Source: Limnomonas spitsbergensis (Eukaryota > Chlorophyta > Chlorophyceae > Chlamydomonadales). From it: DNA of 64,000 nucleotides. Location of the stretch: assembly GCA_037349105.1 (NCBI GenBank), contig JAYJMM010000087.1, forward strand, positions 558,001-622,000, written 5' to 3'. The translations under genes were made by a program, and so were the position numbers. The first letter of the stretch is position 1. The number at the start of each line of letters is the position of its first letter. The notes beneath the pieces were generated by a model, which saw only the letters and a program-made list of their open reading frames with translations, had not been told where the DNA came from and did not search any database. Shown piece after piece: positions 1 to 11,254 of this stretch.

Positions 1-2524
1 TCGCCAGCGCACACGATGCCTCCCTCAGCACTACCGGCAACTTAGACTTGAGCAGTCGCACCAGCGGCTCAATAAGGCCGCACTCAGCCATGCCCTCACG
101 GTTCTCCACCCGTACAGCAAGGCTGACGATCACTGAAGCTGCTTTAGAATGCAGATCCTCCGAGCAGTTCTCCCTGAGTAAGGCCGCCAAGAGTGGGACC
201 GCGCCGGCGGCACACACATTCGCATCGCAGGCCGGGGTTTTGGACAGCAGGACATTCAAGCCCACCAGCACCTCTGCTCGCTCTTCGTCCGAACCCGCAG
301 AGGCTATGCGCTGGACATGCTCCGCAATGTTCTCAGGGGGGCCAACCTCCTTGGTGCCGTTGCTGCTGCCACTCACGCTGGTCCCGCTGCCGCTGCCTCT
401 AAGGCCTCCCAGTGGCAAAGTGGTGTCAGCCAGACTGGGGGGTGCGCCATGGATCGATTGAGTGCCGCCGAGGCCCCTCCTGCCGCCACCCTTGCCGCCA
501 TTGCTGCCTCCACCGCCGCTGCTTGACATGTCACCGCCGCTGTAGACACCTTCCCCGCCGCCGCCGCTTTTGCCGCTGGTCGTGACGCTGGATCCCTGGT
601 CACCCTCGGCTGTTCGCCAGCCCTCCTGGACAATTTGAAGAGATGTCAGCTGGCTGGGCAAATCATTTTGGGCTCTTGACGTCTTTATTTGACACCCGGG
701 TAGCCTTGGTTGTCCTAGGGGGATGCATGGGTTTAGGGTTTAGGGTTTATGGTTCAGGGTTGAAGGTTCAGGGTTAAGAAAACGGCAGCAGTGTTGATTG
801 AGAAAATAGGCTTCCAATGGCTGACATGGATGATTGGCTGCGGTGATTGGGATGATAGGGATGATATTCTGCCATGATTGGGATATTAGGCCTCCAATGG
901 CTGACATGTTTGGGATCATTGGCTGCTGTGATAGGGATGATTGGCGGCAATCATTGGGACGATAGGCATGATATGCTGCCATGATTGGGACGATTGGCTT
1001 CCGATCATTGAGATAATGGGCATGATCGGCTAATCGGCTTCCAATAGTGAAGGACATGATTGGGACGAATGGCTGGTGGGATTGAGAGGATTGAAATTCT
1101 GCTGGCTGCGTGGGATATCATGACAGCAGTTCAGAATCAGTGTTCGGCGCCCACCCCGCCCCAACCCCGCCCTAAACCCTAACCCCCCACCGAGGCTTAT
1201 CCTTGAATCCATGGTAAAACCGAGCTCTCAGAAATTCCCCGAAATGGAGTCATGGTAGAATGAAGGTGAAAACCCTAAACAAGCACAGCTGATCCAGGGA
1301 AGAATACTTGAATAAGCGTGAAAACATGAGGCTACAGCCCACCCACAGGTAGACAAGGTTCCTATCACAGGTTTTGTAGGGTGCAATTTGACTACATCAC
1401 AGTCTGTGGCTGGGAAGGGAGGTCTCCATTCGGCAACTCTTTGCCAAGACCTCCAACCGCAGCCTGGTCAAGTTTTTCAGTGTCGAAATCAGCCCCGCGG
1501 CTTCTCAACGGCCTGGCAAAGGAAGTGCACTAGACCAAACTCCGGTCTGCAGCTGGGAACTAATTCATGACACCCAAGACATCCATGGGCAGGGTTTTTT
1601 CTGCTAGCTACTGGTGACCAGTCGTAACCAAGTGGTAACCAAACAATTAATTTGGCGAAGCCAAGGTTCAGTAGCGCGGTAACGGAAATCGTCGAAACAA
1701 TTGGGATCGGGAAAATTTCGGCGTCGAGCTCTTCACCAAGAACTCTATCATATCTCGTTGCTTCTGTCAACCAAAAACAATTTTGATTGCCAAAATAAAT
1801 ATCTTTCCATGATCCCAGGCCCCAGGTGACTGGCTGTCGCTCTCATGGCTGTTACGTGCATGGGTGGCTGCTGCACGCATGGGTGCCTGATACATGCATG
1901 GGTACCTGTTGTACGCAAGGGTAGCTGTTACATGCATAAGTGGCTGCCGGACGCATGGGTAGCTGTTGCATGCATGGGTGGCTGCTGCACGTATGGGAGC
2001 CTGATCTGTGCATGCATGGGCGTTCCCACAAATCCATTCTTGATCTACAGGTTTGTCACCAGGTGATGGTCTTTGATAAGATCGACAGGAGAGTGGTCCG
2101 ATATGAATCTCTGATATGGCTGATGAAGCCTGTCTGCATGCCAGTGCAGTGCAATGCAATAGATCCTGCGTCTAGGTGTGTCTCGTGTAGCAAGCCCTGC
2201 TACTTAGGTCACCGCCTCACGGGCCGTTGAGATTTGATCCCCATCGGCCCAGAGGTGGCCGGCCGGCAGCCCTCTTGATGTTGGTGCACATTCTAAACAA
2301 AACCTAGATAAATCTCCGAAGAACAGCCAGTGGGAGGCTCGAGTGCCTACCTTACAGGCAACGACGCCAAATTCCACCACGTGTCGAAAGCATCATGTTG
2401 AAGTAAGGTCGTGCCACGCAGATATCTGTCGTTGTCACAGCTTCGTGGCAGCCATTTATGAGCTTGTTTCGATGGGGCTGACGTAACACAAAACAAGTAT
2501 ACAACGGGGCCACCCCGCCGCAAA
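1..2524 (-). repeat. Left arm of a ~2.5-kb inverted repeat
   Basis: The reverse complement of this stretch is collinear with 15661-18182, with base 1 matching about 18182 and base 2524 matching about 15661. The shared order, seen from the right arm, is: a leader with the GTTGTATAC and CATCGAAAC motifs; a conserved block near 15900-16090; a minisatellite of about 20 bp (CCCATGCATGCAACAGCTA type; 1845-2030 here); a block near 16480-16960 (1380-1800 here); a 'CATCCCAATGATTGCAGCC' type minisatellite (780-1060 here); and the 5' part of the ARM gene. The arm continues past the window edge. Bases 722-770 also hold a few TTTAGGG-like units. Confidence 0.85.
2..700 (-). CDS. ARM-repeat protein, 5' part only (partial paralogue)
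   Basis: Read on the minus strand, this stretch stays open in the same frame as the complete ARM gene at 17286-20321 and is closely similar to it. It encodes a Gly/Ser-rich linker, then the first armadillo helices (segments such as CAAGAVPLLAALLREN and ECGLIEPLVRLLKSKLP are visible). It runs off the left edge of the window; the last whole codon ends at base 2. Indels relative to the other copy keep the frame in the Gly-rich part, and no stop is seen, so this may be a working gene rather than a relic. The 5' end is unclear: the ATG matching the other copy's MHPPRTS segment meets a TGA because of a 2-base deletion near 687-690, so the real start must lie downstream or in another exon. ARM repeats bind peptides or proteins; no specific role can be given. 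Confidence 0.6.
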
Positions 2525-2649
2525 TCACAGACGTGGTTCGGGGCAATCCTTGGCGTTTCTTCGAAAACTCGGGTAAAAGTGTGAACCCAACTGACGAGCG
2601 CATATGCCCCCCATGCAAGACGCACGCACCATATATTGCCTTTGCCAAC

Positions 2650-5600
2650 ATGTCTTTCGTTCAGGTGGGTGGCGATGACAGCACGAAGCCTACCTATTTC
2701 GAGATCGTGGCTGCAGACCAGCTAGTGCCCAGCCTCAAGTCCGCGGCAGTTTACACGCTGTCGGTGCTGTCTCAGCGATACGCCTGGCTACACCGCGTTT
2801 TAAAATATGAGGATGAGGCGATGGCTTTGTTGCTATTCCTGGTCGACTGGCACAGCCTCAGTACTTGCGACGCAACGTTCGCCGAGGGGCTTTACGGCCT
2901 CAGGAGGAAACCAACGCAGCAGCAGCTACGACAGGACGGCAGCAGCATGTCACGCCAGCGGCAGCAAGTTCAGCATGAACAGGACGACGCACGCATGACA
3001 AGCTCACAGCGGCGCCTAGGTTTGCTCCTTCAGGTACGAACATATTATTCGGCAAATCCCAGGATCAGCTAGCGGGAGCATGGGGTCAAACATGAAGCAT
3101 ATAGACCCCGAACTGCTACCTCTCCCAATGGTCATCCTGAGATTTGTGTGCGGAAGAAGGGAGGGCAATCACGGCTGACATGCAGCATCTCCCATGCAAC
3201 TCCCCCCATTCAATCTCCCATGCAGCATCCCCCATGCAGCATCTCCCAGACAGCATACCCGATGCAGCATCCACCATGCAGCATCTCCCATGCAACACCC
3301 CCCATGCAGCATACCCCATGCAGGATCTCCCATACAGCATCCCCCATGCAGCATTTCCCATGCAGCATCCCCCATGCAGCATCTCCCATTCAGCATCCCC
3401 CATGCAGTACCTGCCATGCAGCAGCTCCCATGCACCATCTCCCATGCAGCATCATCCATGCAGCATCCCCCATGCAGAACCTTCCATACAGTTTCCAACA
3501 TTCCATACACCATTAAGTACACACCTGATCATTTCCTTTAGCTGGCCGCTAGGCCGCAGCTGCTGGGCCGACGTGGACCTTGATCAGTATACAGCCTATT
3601 GCACAAGCAGCAAGGCTTGCTGCTCCAGGCCACCACTGCTACAGGCTGTGATGTCCCTGCATTTTTCAGGCGCACCAAATCATAAATAGATGTCCGCAAT
3701 ACCGGACTTCTTGCTGCACATAATGGAGGTGGTACAGTGGTACTTCTTCAACGTCAGTGCGAGCCTAGGGGTGCCCAGGTTGCATGCTGGTCACTCACTA
3801 GCTCACTGCCGGCCACACAATGTCAGTTACACCACACCGGTTACACCATGCTGGTCACACCTGGGTCACACAATGTCAATAAAGTGTAATCCACACCGCA
3901 ATTAATAAGTTTACACAATACCTGCCACACAACGGCAGTCACACGACACCTGTTGTGTTGTTACGCCCAATGCAGGTGATGCTTCCGTATCTCGAGTGCA
4001 AGGCGGAGGGGCTGTTCAAGCTGCATGCCAGACGCGGTGTGCTGGCCTTAGCGCTGGCGACGGGGGGCATGCCTGCGGATCTGACCAGATCTCAGACCCC
4101 AGGCGGGTCCTTGGAAGGGCGCTTGCGCCGGGCCTCTCTGCGGGCGTTTGTTGCGGCCTACCCGTGGGTGCACGCCGTGCTGCAGGTAACGGAGCGTACC
4201 GGTGGGGGGACGCTTGTGCCTAAAAATATCAAGTCTAGCCCCTGAACCCTCAAGTCTAGCCCCTGAGCCCTAAACCCTCAAGCCTAGCCCCTGGACCCCA
4301 AACCCTCAATTATAGCCCCTGGACCCTAAACCCTCAAGGCCAGCCCCTGGACCCTAAACCCTCAAGTCCAGCCCCTGGACTTTAAACTCACAAGTCTAGC
4401 CTCTGGACCCTACACCCTCAATTCTAGCCCCTGGACCCTAAACCCTCAAGTCTAGCCTCTGGACCCTAAACCCTCAGGTCTGGCCCCTGGACCATAAACC
4501 CTCAAGTCTAGCCCCTGGACCCTAAACCCTCAAGCCTAGCCCCTGGACCTTAAACCCTCAAGTCTAGCCCCTGGACCCTGAACCCTCAAGTCTAGCCTCT
4601 GGACCCTAAACCCTCAGGTTTAGCCCCTGGACCATAAACCCTCAAGTCTAGCCCCTGGACCCTAAACCCTCAAGTCTAGCCCCTGAGCCCTAAACCCTCA
4701 AGCCTAGCCCCTGGACCATACACCCTCAAGTCTAGCCCCTGGACCCTAAACCCTCAAGCCTAGCCCCTGGACCTTAAACCCTCAAGTCTAGCCCCGGACC
4801 CTGAACCCCCAAGTCTAGCCTATGGACCCTAAACCCTCAGGTTTAGCCCCTGGACCATAAACCCTCAAGTCTAGCCCCTGGACCCTAAACCCTCAAGTCT
4901 AGCCCCTGAGCCCTAAACCCTCAAGCCTAGCCCCTGGACCCCAAACCCTCAATTATAGCCCCTGGACCCTAAACCCTCAAGTCCAGCCCCTGGACTTTAA
5001 ACTCACAAGTCTAGCCTCTGGACCCTACACCCTCAAGTCTAGCCCCTGGACCCTGAACCCTCAAGTCTAGCCTATGGACCCCAAACCCTCAAGTCTAGCC
5101 CCTGGACCATAAACCCTCAAGTCTAGCCCCTGGACCCTAAACCCTCAAGTCTAGCCCCTGAGCCCTAAACCCTCAAGCCTAGCCCCTGGACCCTAAACCC
5201 TCAAGTCTAGCCCCTGGACCCTAAACCCTCAAGTCTAGCCCCTGGACCCTAAACCCTCAGGTCTAGCCCCTGGACCCTAAACCCTCAAGTCTAGCCCCTG
5301 GACCCTAAACCCTCAAGCCTAGCCCCTGGACCTTAAACCCTCAAGTCTAGCCCCTGGACCCTGAACCCTCAAGTCTAGCCTCTGGACACTAAACCCTCAG
5401 GTTTAGCCCCTGGACCATAAACCCTCAAGTCTAGCCCCTGGACCCTAAACCCTCAAGCCTAGCCCATGGACCGTAAACCCTCAGGTCTAGCCCCTGGACA
5501 CTAAACTCTCAGGTCTAGCCCCTGGACCCTAAACCCTCAAGTCTAGCCTCTGGACCCCAAACCCTCAGGTCTAGCCCCTGGACCCTAAACCCTCAGGTCT

Positions 5601-8600
5601 AGCCCCTGGACCCTAAACCCTCAGGTCTAGCCCCTGGACCATAAACCCTCAAGTCTAGCCCCTGGACCCTAAACCCTCAAGTCTAGCCCCTGGACCCTAA
5701 ACCCTCAGGTCTAGCCCCTGGACACTAAACCCTCAGGTCTAGCCCCTGGACCCTAAACCTTCAAGTCTAGCCTCTGGACCCTAAACCCTCAGGTCTAGCC
5801 CCTGGACCCTAAACCCTCAAGTCTAGCCCCTGGACCCTAAACCCTCAAGTCTAGCCCCTGGACCCTAAACCCTCAGGCCTAGCCCCTGGACCCTAAACCC
5901 TCAGGTCTAGCCCCTGGACACTAAACTCTCAGGTCTAGCCCCTGGTCCCTAAACCTTCAAGTCTAGCCTCTGGACCCTAAACCCTCAAGTCCAGCCCCTG
6001 GACCCTACACCCTCAAGTCTAGCCCCTGGACCCTACACCCTCAAGTCTAGCCCTTGAGCCCTAAACCCTCAATTCTAGCCCCTGGACCCGAAACCCTCAA
6101 GGCCAGCCCCTGGACCCTAAACCCTCAAGTCCAGCCCCTGGACTTTAAACTCACAAGTCTAGCCTCTGGACCCTAAACCCTCAGGTCTAGCCCCTGGACC
6201 CGAAACCCTCAAGTCTAGCCTCTGGACCATAAACCCTCAGGTCTAGCCCCTGGACCATAAACCCTCAAGTCTAGCCCCTGGACCCTAAACCCTCAAGCCT
6301 AGCCCCTGGACCTTAAACCCTCAGGTCTAGCCCCTGGACACTAAACTCTCAGGTCTAGCCCCTGGACCCTAAACCCTCAAGTCTAGGCCCTGGACCCTAA
6401 ACCCTCAAGTCTAGCCCCTGGTCCCTAAACCATCAAGTCTAGCCTCTGGACCCGAAACCTTCAAGTCCAGCCCCTGGACCCGAAACCCTCAAGGCCAGCC
6501 CCTGGACCCTAAACCTTCAAGTCCAGCCCCTGGTCCTTAAACCCTTAAGTGCACGCCGCGCTTCAGGTGGCATAGCATGGGGAAATTCATGGAAGAGGGG
6601 TTCTGCCTCAAATCCCTTGACCCTACACCGTGAATCCTCCTTGAGGCGCACCTGTGGCGTGTATACTGTGTACCGCGCTAACCCAGAGTGCCGTTTTTTT
6701 TTAGCCAAATAGCACCCCGTCCCCGCGCACACTTATGTAGGGCATCCAGTTTGCCTACCACGTGTCATACCTTGGAGCCATATTGTCGTAGTGTTTGGGT
6801 TTTGCTGAAGTGCCCCTCCCCCCCTCTTACTTGTGCAGGGTACCCAGTTTGCCTACCATGTGTCATACCTACTCGGTCCATCCCCTGTCCACCGGCCGGC
6901 CCTGCATGCATTAGGGCTTCAAATGGCCCGAGTGTCAGCTCAGGACATGGTGGGTGGGTGGGTGGATGGATGGGTGGGTAGGTGGGTGGGTGTCTGGCTG
7001 GATAGATGGGTGGGTGGATGGGTAGGTGGGTGGGTGGATGTGTGTGTGTGGGGGGGGGGAGGCTTGCCTGGGATCTAGCAGGGTGTTGCTCTGGATCCAT
7101 GGTGGGTGGGCCTTGACCCGGATCTATCATAATGTTGTCCTGGATCCACGGTGGGTGGGTGAATCTTGCCCCAGATCCAGCAGGGTGTTGGTCTGGATGT
7201 ATGGTGGGTGAGCCTTGCCCAGGATCTACTAAGGTGTTGCCCTGGATCCTTGGTGGGGGGTTGGGATTGGACCCGGATGTATCAGGATGTAGTTCTGGAT
7301 CCACAGTGGGTGGGTGGGTGGGCCTTGACCTGGATCTAGCAGGGTGTTGCCCTGGATCCAGCAGGGCATTGCCCTGGATCCAGCAGGGTGTTGCCCTGGA
7401 ACCAGCAGCGTGTTGCCCTGGATCCAGCAGGGTGTTGCCCTGGATCCAGCAGGGTGTTGCCCTGGAACCAGCAGGCAGCAGGGTGTTGCCCTGGATCCAG
7501 CAGGGTGTTACCCTGGATCCAGCTGGGTGTTGCCCTGGAACCAGCGGGGTGTTGCCCTGGATCTAGCAGGGTGTTGCCCTGGATCCAGCAGGGCATTGCC
7601 CTGGATCCAGCAGGGTGTTGCCCTGGAACCAGCAGCGTGTTGCCCTGGATCCAGCAGGGTGTTGCCCTGGAACCAGCAGGCAGCAGGGTGTTGCCCTGGA
7701 TCCAGCAGGGTGTTGCCCTGGATCCAGCTGGGTGTTGCCCTGGAACCAGCGGGGTGTTGCCCTGGATCCAGCAGGGTGTTGCCCTGGAACCAGCGGGGTG
7801 TTGCCCTGGATCCAGCAGGGTGTTGCCCTGGAACCAGCGGGGTGTTGCCCTGGATCCAGCAGGGTGTTGCCCTGGAACCAGCAGGATGTTGCCCTGGATC
7901 CAGCGGGGTGTTGCCCTGGATCCAGCAGGGTGTTGCCCTGGAACCAACGGGGTGTTGCCCTGGATCCAGCAGGGTGTTGCCCTGGATCCAGCAGGGTGTT
8001 GCCCTGGAACCAGCAGGGTGTTGCCCTGGATCCAGCAGGGTGTTGCCCTGGAACCATCGGGGTGTTGCCCTGGAACCAGCGGGGTGTTGCCCTGGATCCA
8101 GCAGGGTGTTGCCCTGGAACCAGCGGGGTGTTGCCCTGGATCCAGCGGGGTGTTGCCCTGGATCCAGCAGGGTGTTGCCCTGGAACCAGCAGGGTGTTGC
8201 CCTGGATCCAGCAGGGTGTTGCCCTGGAACCAGCAGGGTGTTGCCCTGGAACCAGCGGGGTGTTGCCCTGGATCCAGCAGGGTGTTGCCCTGGAACCAGC
8301 GGGGTGTTGCCCTGGATCCGGCAGGGTGTTGCCCTGGATCCAGCAGGGTGTTGCCCTGGATCCAGCAGGGTGTTGCCCTGGAACCAGCAGGGTGTTGCCC
8401 TGGATCCAGCAGGGTGTTTCCCTGGAACCAGCAGGGTGTTGCCCTGGATCCGGCAGGGTGTTGCCCTGGATCCAGCAGGGTGTTGCCCTGGATCCAGCAG
8501 GGTGTTGCCCTGGAACCAGCGGGGTGTTGCCCTGGATCCAGCAGGGTGTTGCCCTGGATCCAGCAGGGTGTTGCCCTGGAACCAGCGGGGTGTTGCCCTG

Positions 8601-11254
8601 GATCTGGCAGGGTGTTGCCCTGGAACCAGCAGGGTGTTGCCCTGGATCCAGCAGGGTGTTGCCCTGGATCCAGCAGGGTGTTGCCCTGGAACCAGCAGGG
8701 TGTTGCCCTGGATCCGGCAGGGTGTTGCCCTGGATCCAGCAGGGTGTTGCCCTGGATCCAGCAGGGTGTTGCCCTGGAACCAGCGGGGTGTTGCCCTGGA
8801 TCCAGCAGGGTGTTGCCCTGGATCCAGCAGGGTGTTGCCCTGGAACCAGCGGGGTGTTGCCCTGGATCCAGCAGGGTGTTGCCCTGGATCCAGCAGGGTG
8901 TTGCCCTGGATCCAGCAGGGTGTTGCCCTGGATCCAGCAGGGTGTTGCCCTGGATCCAGCAGGGTGTTGCCCTGGAACCAGCGGGGTGTTGCCCTGGATC
9001 CAGCAGGGTGTTGCCCTGGAACCAGCAGGGTGTTGCCCTGGATCCAGCATGCTATGGCGGATGCACCTGAGTTGCAAATGGTCCATGCGGGTCTGCACAT
9101 GACGTCGAGGATGGGAATAATGTGGGATACGTGTATCGGCGATCCAGCAGTTATCTTCGGAGCTAGGAAGTGTCTTACGTTTTGCAAAAAGGTGGCCCAC
9201 TCTCGGGCCGGGCCACCTCTACACGCTCTGAGCCTCGACTTACGTTCTGGGCCTCTTCTTAGAGCTCAGAGTCTCAGCTACAATATCTTGTTTTCAGCTA
9301 CAAGCTCTGAACGTCAGCTGCAGCCTGTGAACCTCGGTTACCATATCTGGTCCTCAGCTACAACCCATGAACCTCAGCTACAACATCCAAACTCAGCGAC
9401 AATACATCAACCGCAGTGACACGCTCTGAGCCTTAGCTACTGAATTGGATTGTGACAACCAAAACAAGCTTGTTGACCAGCTCATTTATTTTGCACCTGA
9501 TCCGCTTGGAAAGGCCACCGAGTGGACACCACTGAGACAACGGGGGCCCTTCACCCTGAACACCAAACCCCAAACTCCAGACCCTTACCGCTAAACCCCA
9601 ACCCCTGGGATGGCCACCGGGCGGCCACCACTGAGGCAACATGCGCCCTTGACCCTAAACCCTTAACCCCTAACCCTTAACCCCAGCCCCGGGATGGCCA
9701 CCGGGCGGCCACCACTGGGATAAAGCAGCTAGACTTTGTTCCGCCGGGCGTTGGCCCGATTAAAACAGTGTATTGCTGCGCCAGCCCCCCTTATATGTAG
9801 GCCTTGATGTAGCTGATCTGTAGCTGAAACACCGTAATAAAAACGCTTGTTGACCTCCCCTCTCCCCCCCTGCTGCACAGGCATGAACGACGCTCAGGAG
9901 GGCAATCGCAGCTGAAACACCGAATTGAAACACGTTTGTTGAGCTCCCCCCCTCCCCCCCCCGCCCCCTCTGTTCCTCTGTTAGGAGCTTATGGCTAAGC
10001 GCAAGGCGGCCCACAGGCAGGCCCAGATGTCCCGCCTTGTACCGCTCCCCGGATCCAGCCCGCTGTCCCGCGTGGCCGCCGTGTCTGGCCGCTGCGTGTT
10101 GAATGCGTTGCACTTTGCGTCGGATCATCACCGCAACGTCCTGATGCTGGCGGTGTTCGGGTTCAAGGTGGGGGCAGGGTTTAGGGGTAGCGTGTAGGGT
10201 TCAGGGTTGCAAGTGTGAGATATGGATATGTAGGTTGTTTAGGGCTTAAGGTGAGGGGCGTGTTTTGGGGGCGTTGATGTAAATTAATGAATACGGTACT
10301 ACGTTTTGAGACGTGGCGTGGATATACGGACGCCACCCGTTCGGGTTTAAGGTGGGGGGCAGGGTTTAGGGGTAGCGTGTAGGGTTCAGGGTTGCAAGTT
10401 GCCATAGGCCATGATGTAGCTGAATTGTAGCTGAAGCGCGTTTGAATAATCTGTGTCTTCCTCAACCTTTGTTTCCAGGCCCTAGAGTGGTGGTACAATT
10501 CTGCAGAGGAGCGACTGGCGGTCAGCAACGTCCTCCCACCACCACCGCCACCGCCGCCACCCAAGCCCTCGCCCGACGGAGTGGGCCTGCCTGCGGATAC
10601 AACGCATTGCCCCGTGTGCAGGTGGGGTCAGGGGATAGCTGAATGGTAGCTGAGGCTCTTTCAGGTGGGGCCAGGTGGTAGCTGAATGGTAGCTGAGGCA
10701 CCATGAATTGACTCCTGTGCCTGCTCACAAACCACAGTGCACGGTGGGCAGGCGGGGCCAGGTGGTAGCTGAATGGTAGCCGAGGCTCTTTCAGGTGGGG
10801 CCACGTGGTAGCTGAATTGTAGCTTTGAGGTATTTCCAGGTGGGGCCAGGTGGTAGCTGAATTGTAGCTCAGGCTCCGCGCTCCCCGCTGCGTTGTCCCT
10901 CACAATAAATGCACACACGTCTCAAGCCTAAAACGTAACCCTTCAGCCAAACCCTGATGCTGTTCCTGCTCAGGTGCAAGTGCACCAGCCCAGCCCAGGT
11001 CGCCACCTACGGCTGGGCTGGTGCAATTTGGCCAGAGCTGCTGCCCCTACTGTGCCTCATATTAAATATGGTCCTCAACCCCTCCCCTATTCAGGCGCAA
11101 GTGCACCAACCCAGCCCAGGTCGCCACCTCCGGCTATGTGTTCTGCTACCCCTGCGCCTTCAGCTACATCTTGGACCACGGCCGCTGCCCGGTCTCGGGC
11201 CTGCCTGCCAGCCTGGACCATCTGCGTAAGCTGTACGAAGACTCCTCTGCATGA
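2650..11254 (+). CDS. PEX12: Peroxin-12 (peroxisomal RING E3 subunit), 6 exons
   Basis: Exons: 2650-3033, 3976-4185, 6839-6949, 9985-10167, 10479-10621, 11095-11254. All junctions are GT-AG, all phases agree, and the 1191 bases give 396 residues, close to the family's usual length. Family features: an N-terminal segment with FVQVGG, PTYFE and FAEGLYGLRR (residues 1-90); YPWVHA near 190; GTQFAYHVSYLLG at 199; LMLAVFGFKALEWWYNSAEER across exons 4/5; a polyproline stretch; and a C-terminal RING-like domain with CPVC, YVFCYPC and RCPVSGLPASLDHLRKLY. PEX12 sits in the peroxisomal membrane with PEX2 and PEX10 and helps ubiquitinate the import receptor PEX5. As in the known family, the RING is degenerate. 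The ATG at 2650 was chosen because family similarity begins right there. The 5' end lies only about 125 bp from the inverted-repeat arm, so its promoter may overlap repeat sequence. Confidence 0.92.
3034..3975 (+). repeat. PEX12 intron 1 with 15-bp minisatellite
   Basis: Bases 3176-3490 are a tandem array of a ~15-bp unit, CATGCAGCATCTCCC, about 20 copies with many substitutions. The rest has short 'GTCACAC'-type repetition (3790-3950) and no coding signal. Open frames across the array on both strands are a result of the 15-bp (5-codon) period. Confidence 0.85.
4206..6545 (+). repeat. 28-bp CCCTAAA-containing minisatellite (PEX12 intron 2)
   Basis: About 2.3 kb of a tandem ~28-bp unit made of CCCTAAACCCTCAAG followed by TCTAGCCCCTGGA, roughly 80 copies, with variant blocks that recur in the same order (for example units ending in GGACTTTAAACTCACAAG). 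This suggests higher-order duplication. The unit includes the plant/algal telomere heptamer CCCTAAA once, but the array is interstitial, within a gene. Confidence 0.92.
6725..6790 (+). repeat. Echo of PEX12 exon 3 start
   Basis: The sequence after TATGTAG here repeats the acceptor and first ~35 bases of exon 3 (which begins at 6839) with a few changes, in the same orientation, then reaches a TAG. It is a partial upstream copy of the exon border. Confidence 0.75.
7066..9048 (+). repeat. 22-bp BamHI-site minisatellite (PEX12 intron 3)
   Basis: About 2 kb of a 22-bp unit, CTGGATCCAGCAGGGTGTTG plus CC, about 90 copies. The first ~250 bases are degenerate, then copies become nearly perfect. The main variants swap GGATCC for GGAACC, and CAGCAGG for CAGCGGG. 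The unit has no stop in any frame on either strand, so long false reading frames (up to 691 codons) run through it in all six frames. A GGGTGGAT-rich stretch (6950-7060) precedes it. Confidence 0.95.
9210..9984 (+). repeat. Remainder of PEX12 intron 3, degenerate repeats
   Basis: 9210-9430 is a degenerate array of CTCAGCTACAA-type units of about 22-24 bp. 9500-9730 contains two copies of a block with GGCCACCGGGCGGCCACCACTG and CCCTAAACCC text. 9770-9980 has two copies of a block with GCTGAAACACCG and a CTCCCCCCCTCCCC tract just before the exon 4 acceptor. No coding signal. Confidence 0.6.
10168..10478 (+). repeat. PEX12 intron 4 with echo of exon 4 end
   Basis: Bases 10340-10395 repeat the last bases of exon 4, its donor and the first ~45 bases of the intron (10155-10210) almost exactly, including the GGTAGCGTGTAGGGTTCAGG run. 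It is a downstream copy of an exon-donor border. Confidence 0.8.
10622..11094 (+). repeat. PEX12 intron 5 with echoes of both flanking borders
   Basis: 10660-10870 holds about four copies of a ~70-bp unit beginning with CAGGTGGGG and GTAGCTGAATGGTAGCTGA, matching the exon 5 donor region (10618-10650). 10971-11040 copies the acceptor and first ~35 bases of exon 6 (11095 on). Both kinds are in the gene's orientation. Confidence 0.8.

Noticed and set aside
3144..3689. Frames through the CATGCAGCATCTCCC array
   Set aside because: The 15-bp period keeps frames open on both strands; it lies within PEX12 intron 1.
4206..6545. CCCTAAA-rich block as a true telomere or chromosome end
   Set aside because: The heptamer occurs once per 28-bp unit, and PEX12 exons lie on both sides with matching phase, so the array is intronic.
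7344..9419. Long open frames (up to 691 codons) on both strands
   Set aside because: They are by-products of the 22-bp tandem array inside PEX12 intron 3: frames are open in all six directions and the translations are pure repeat.
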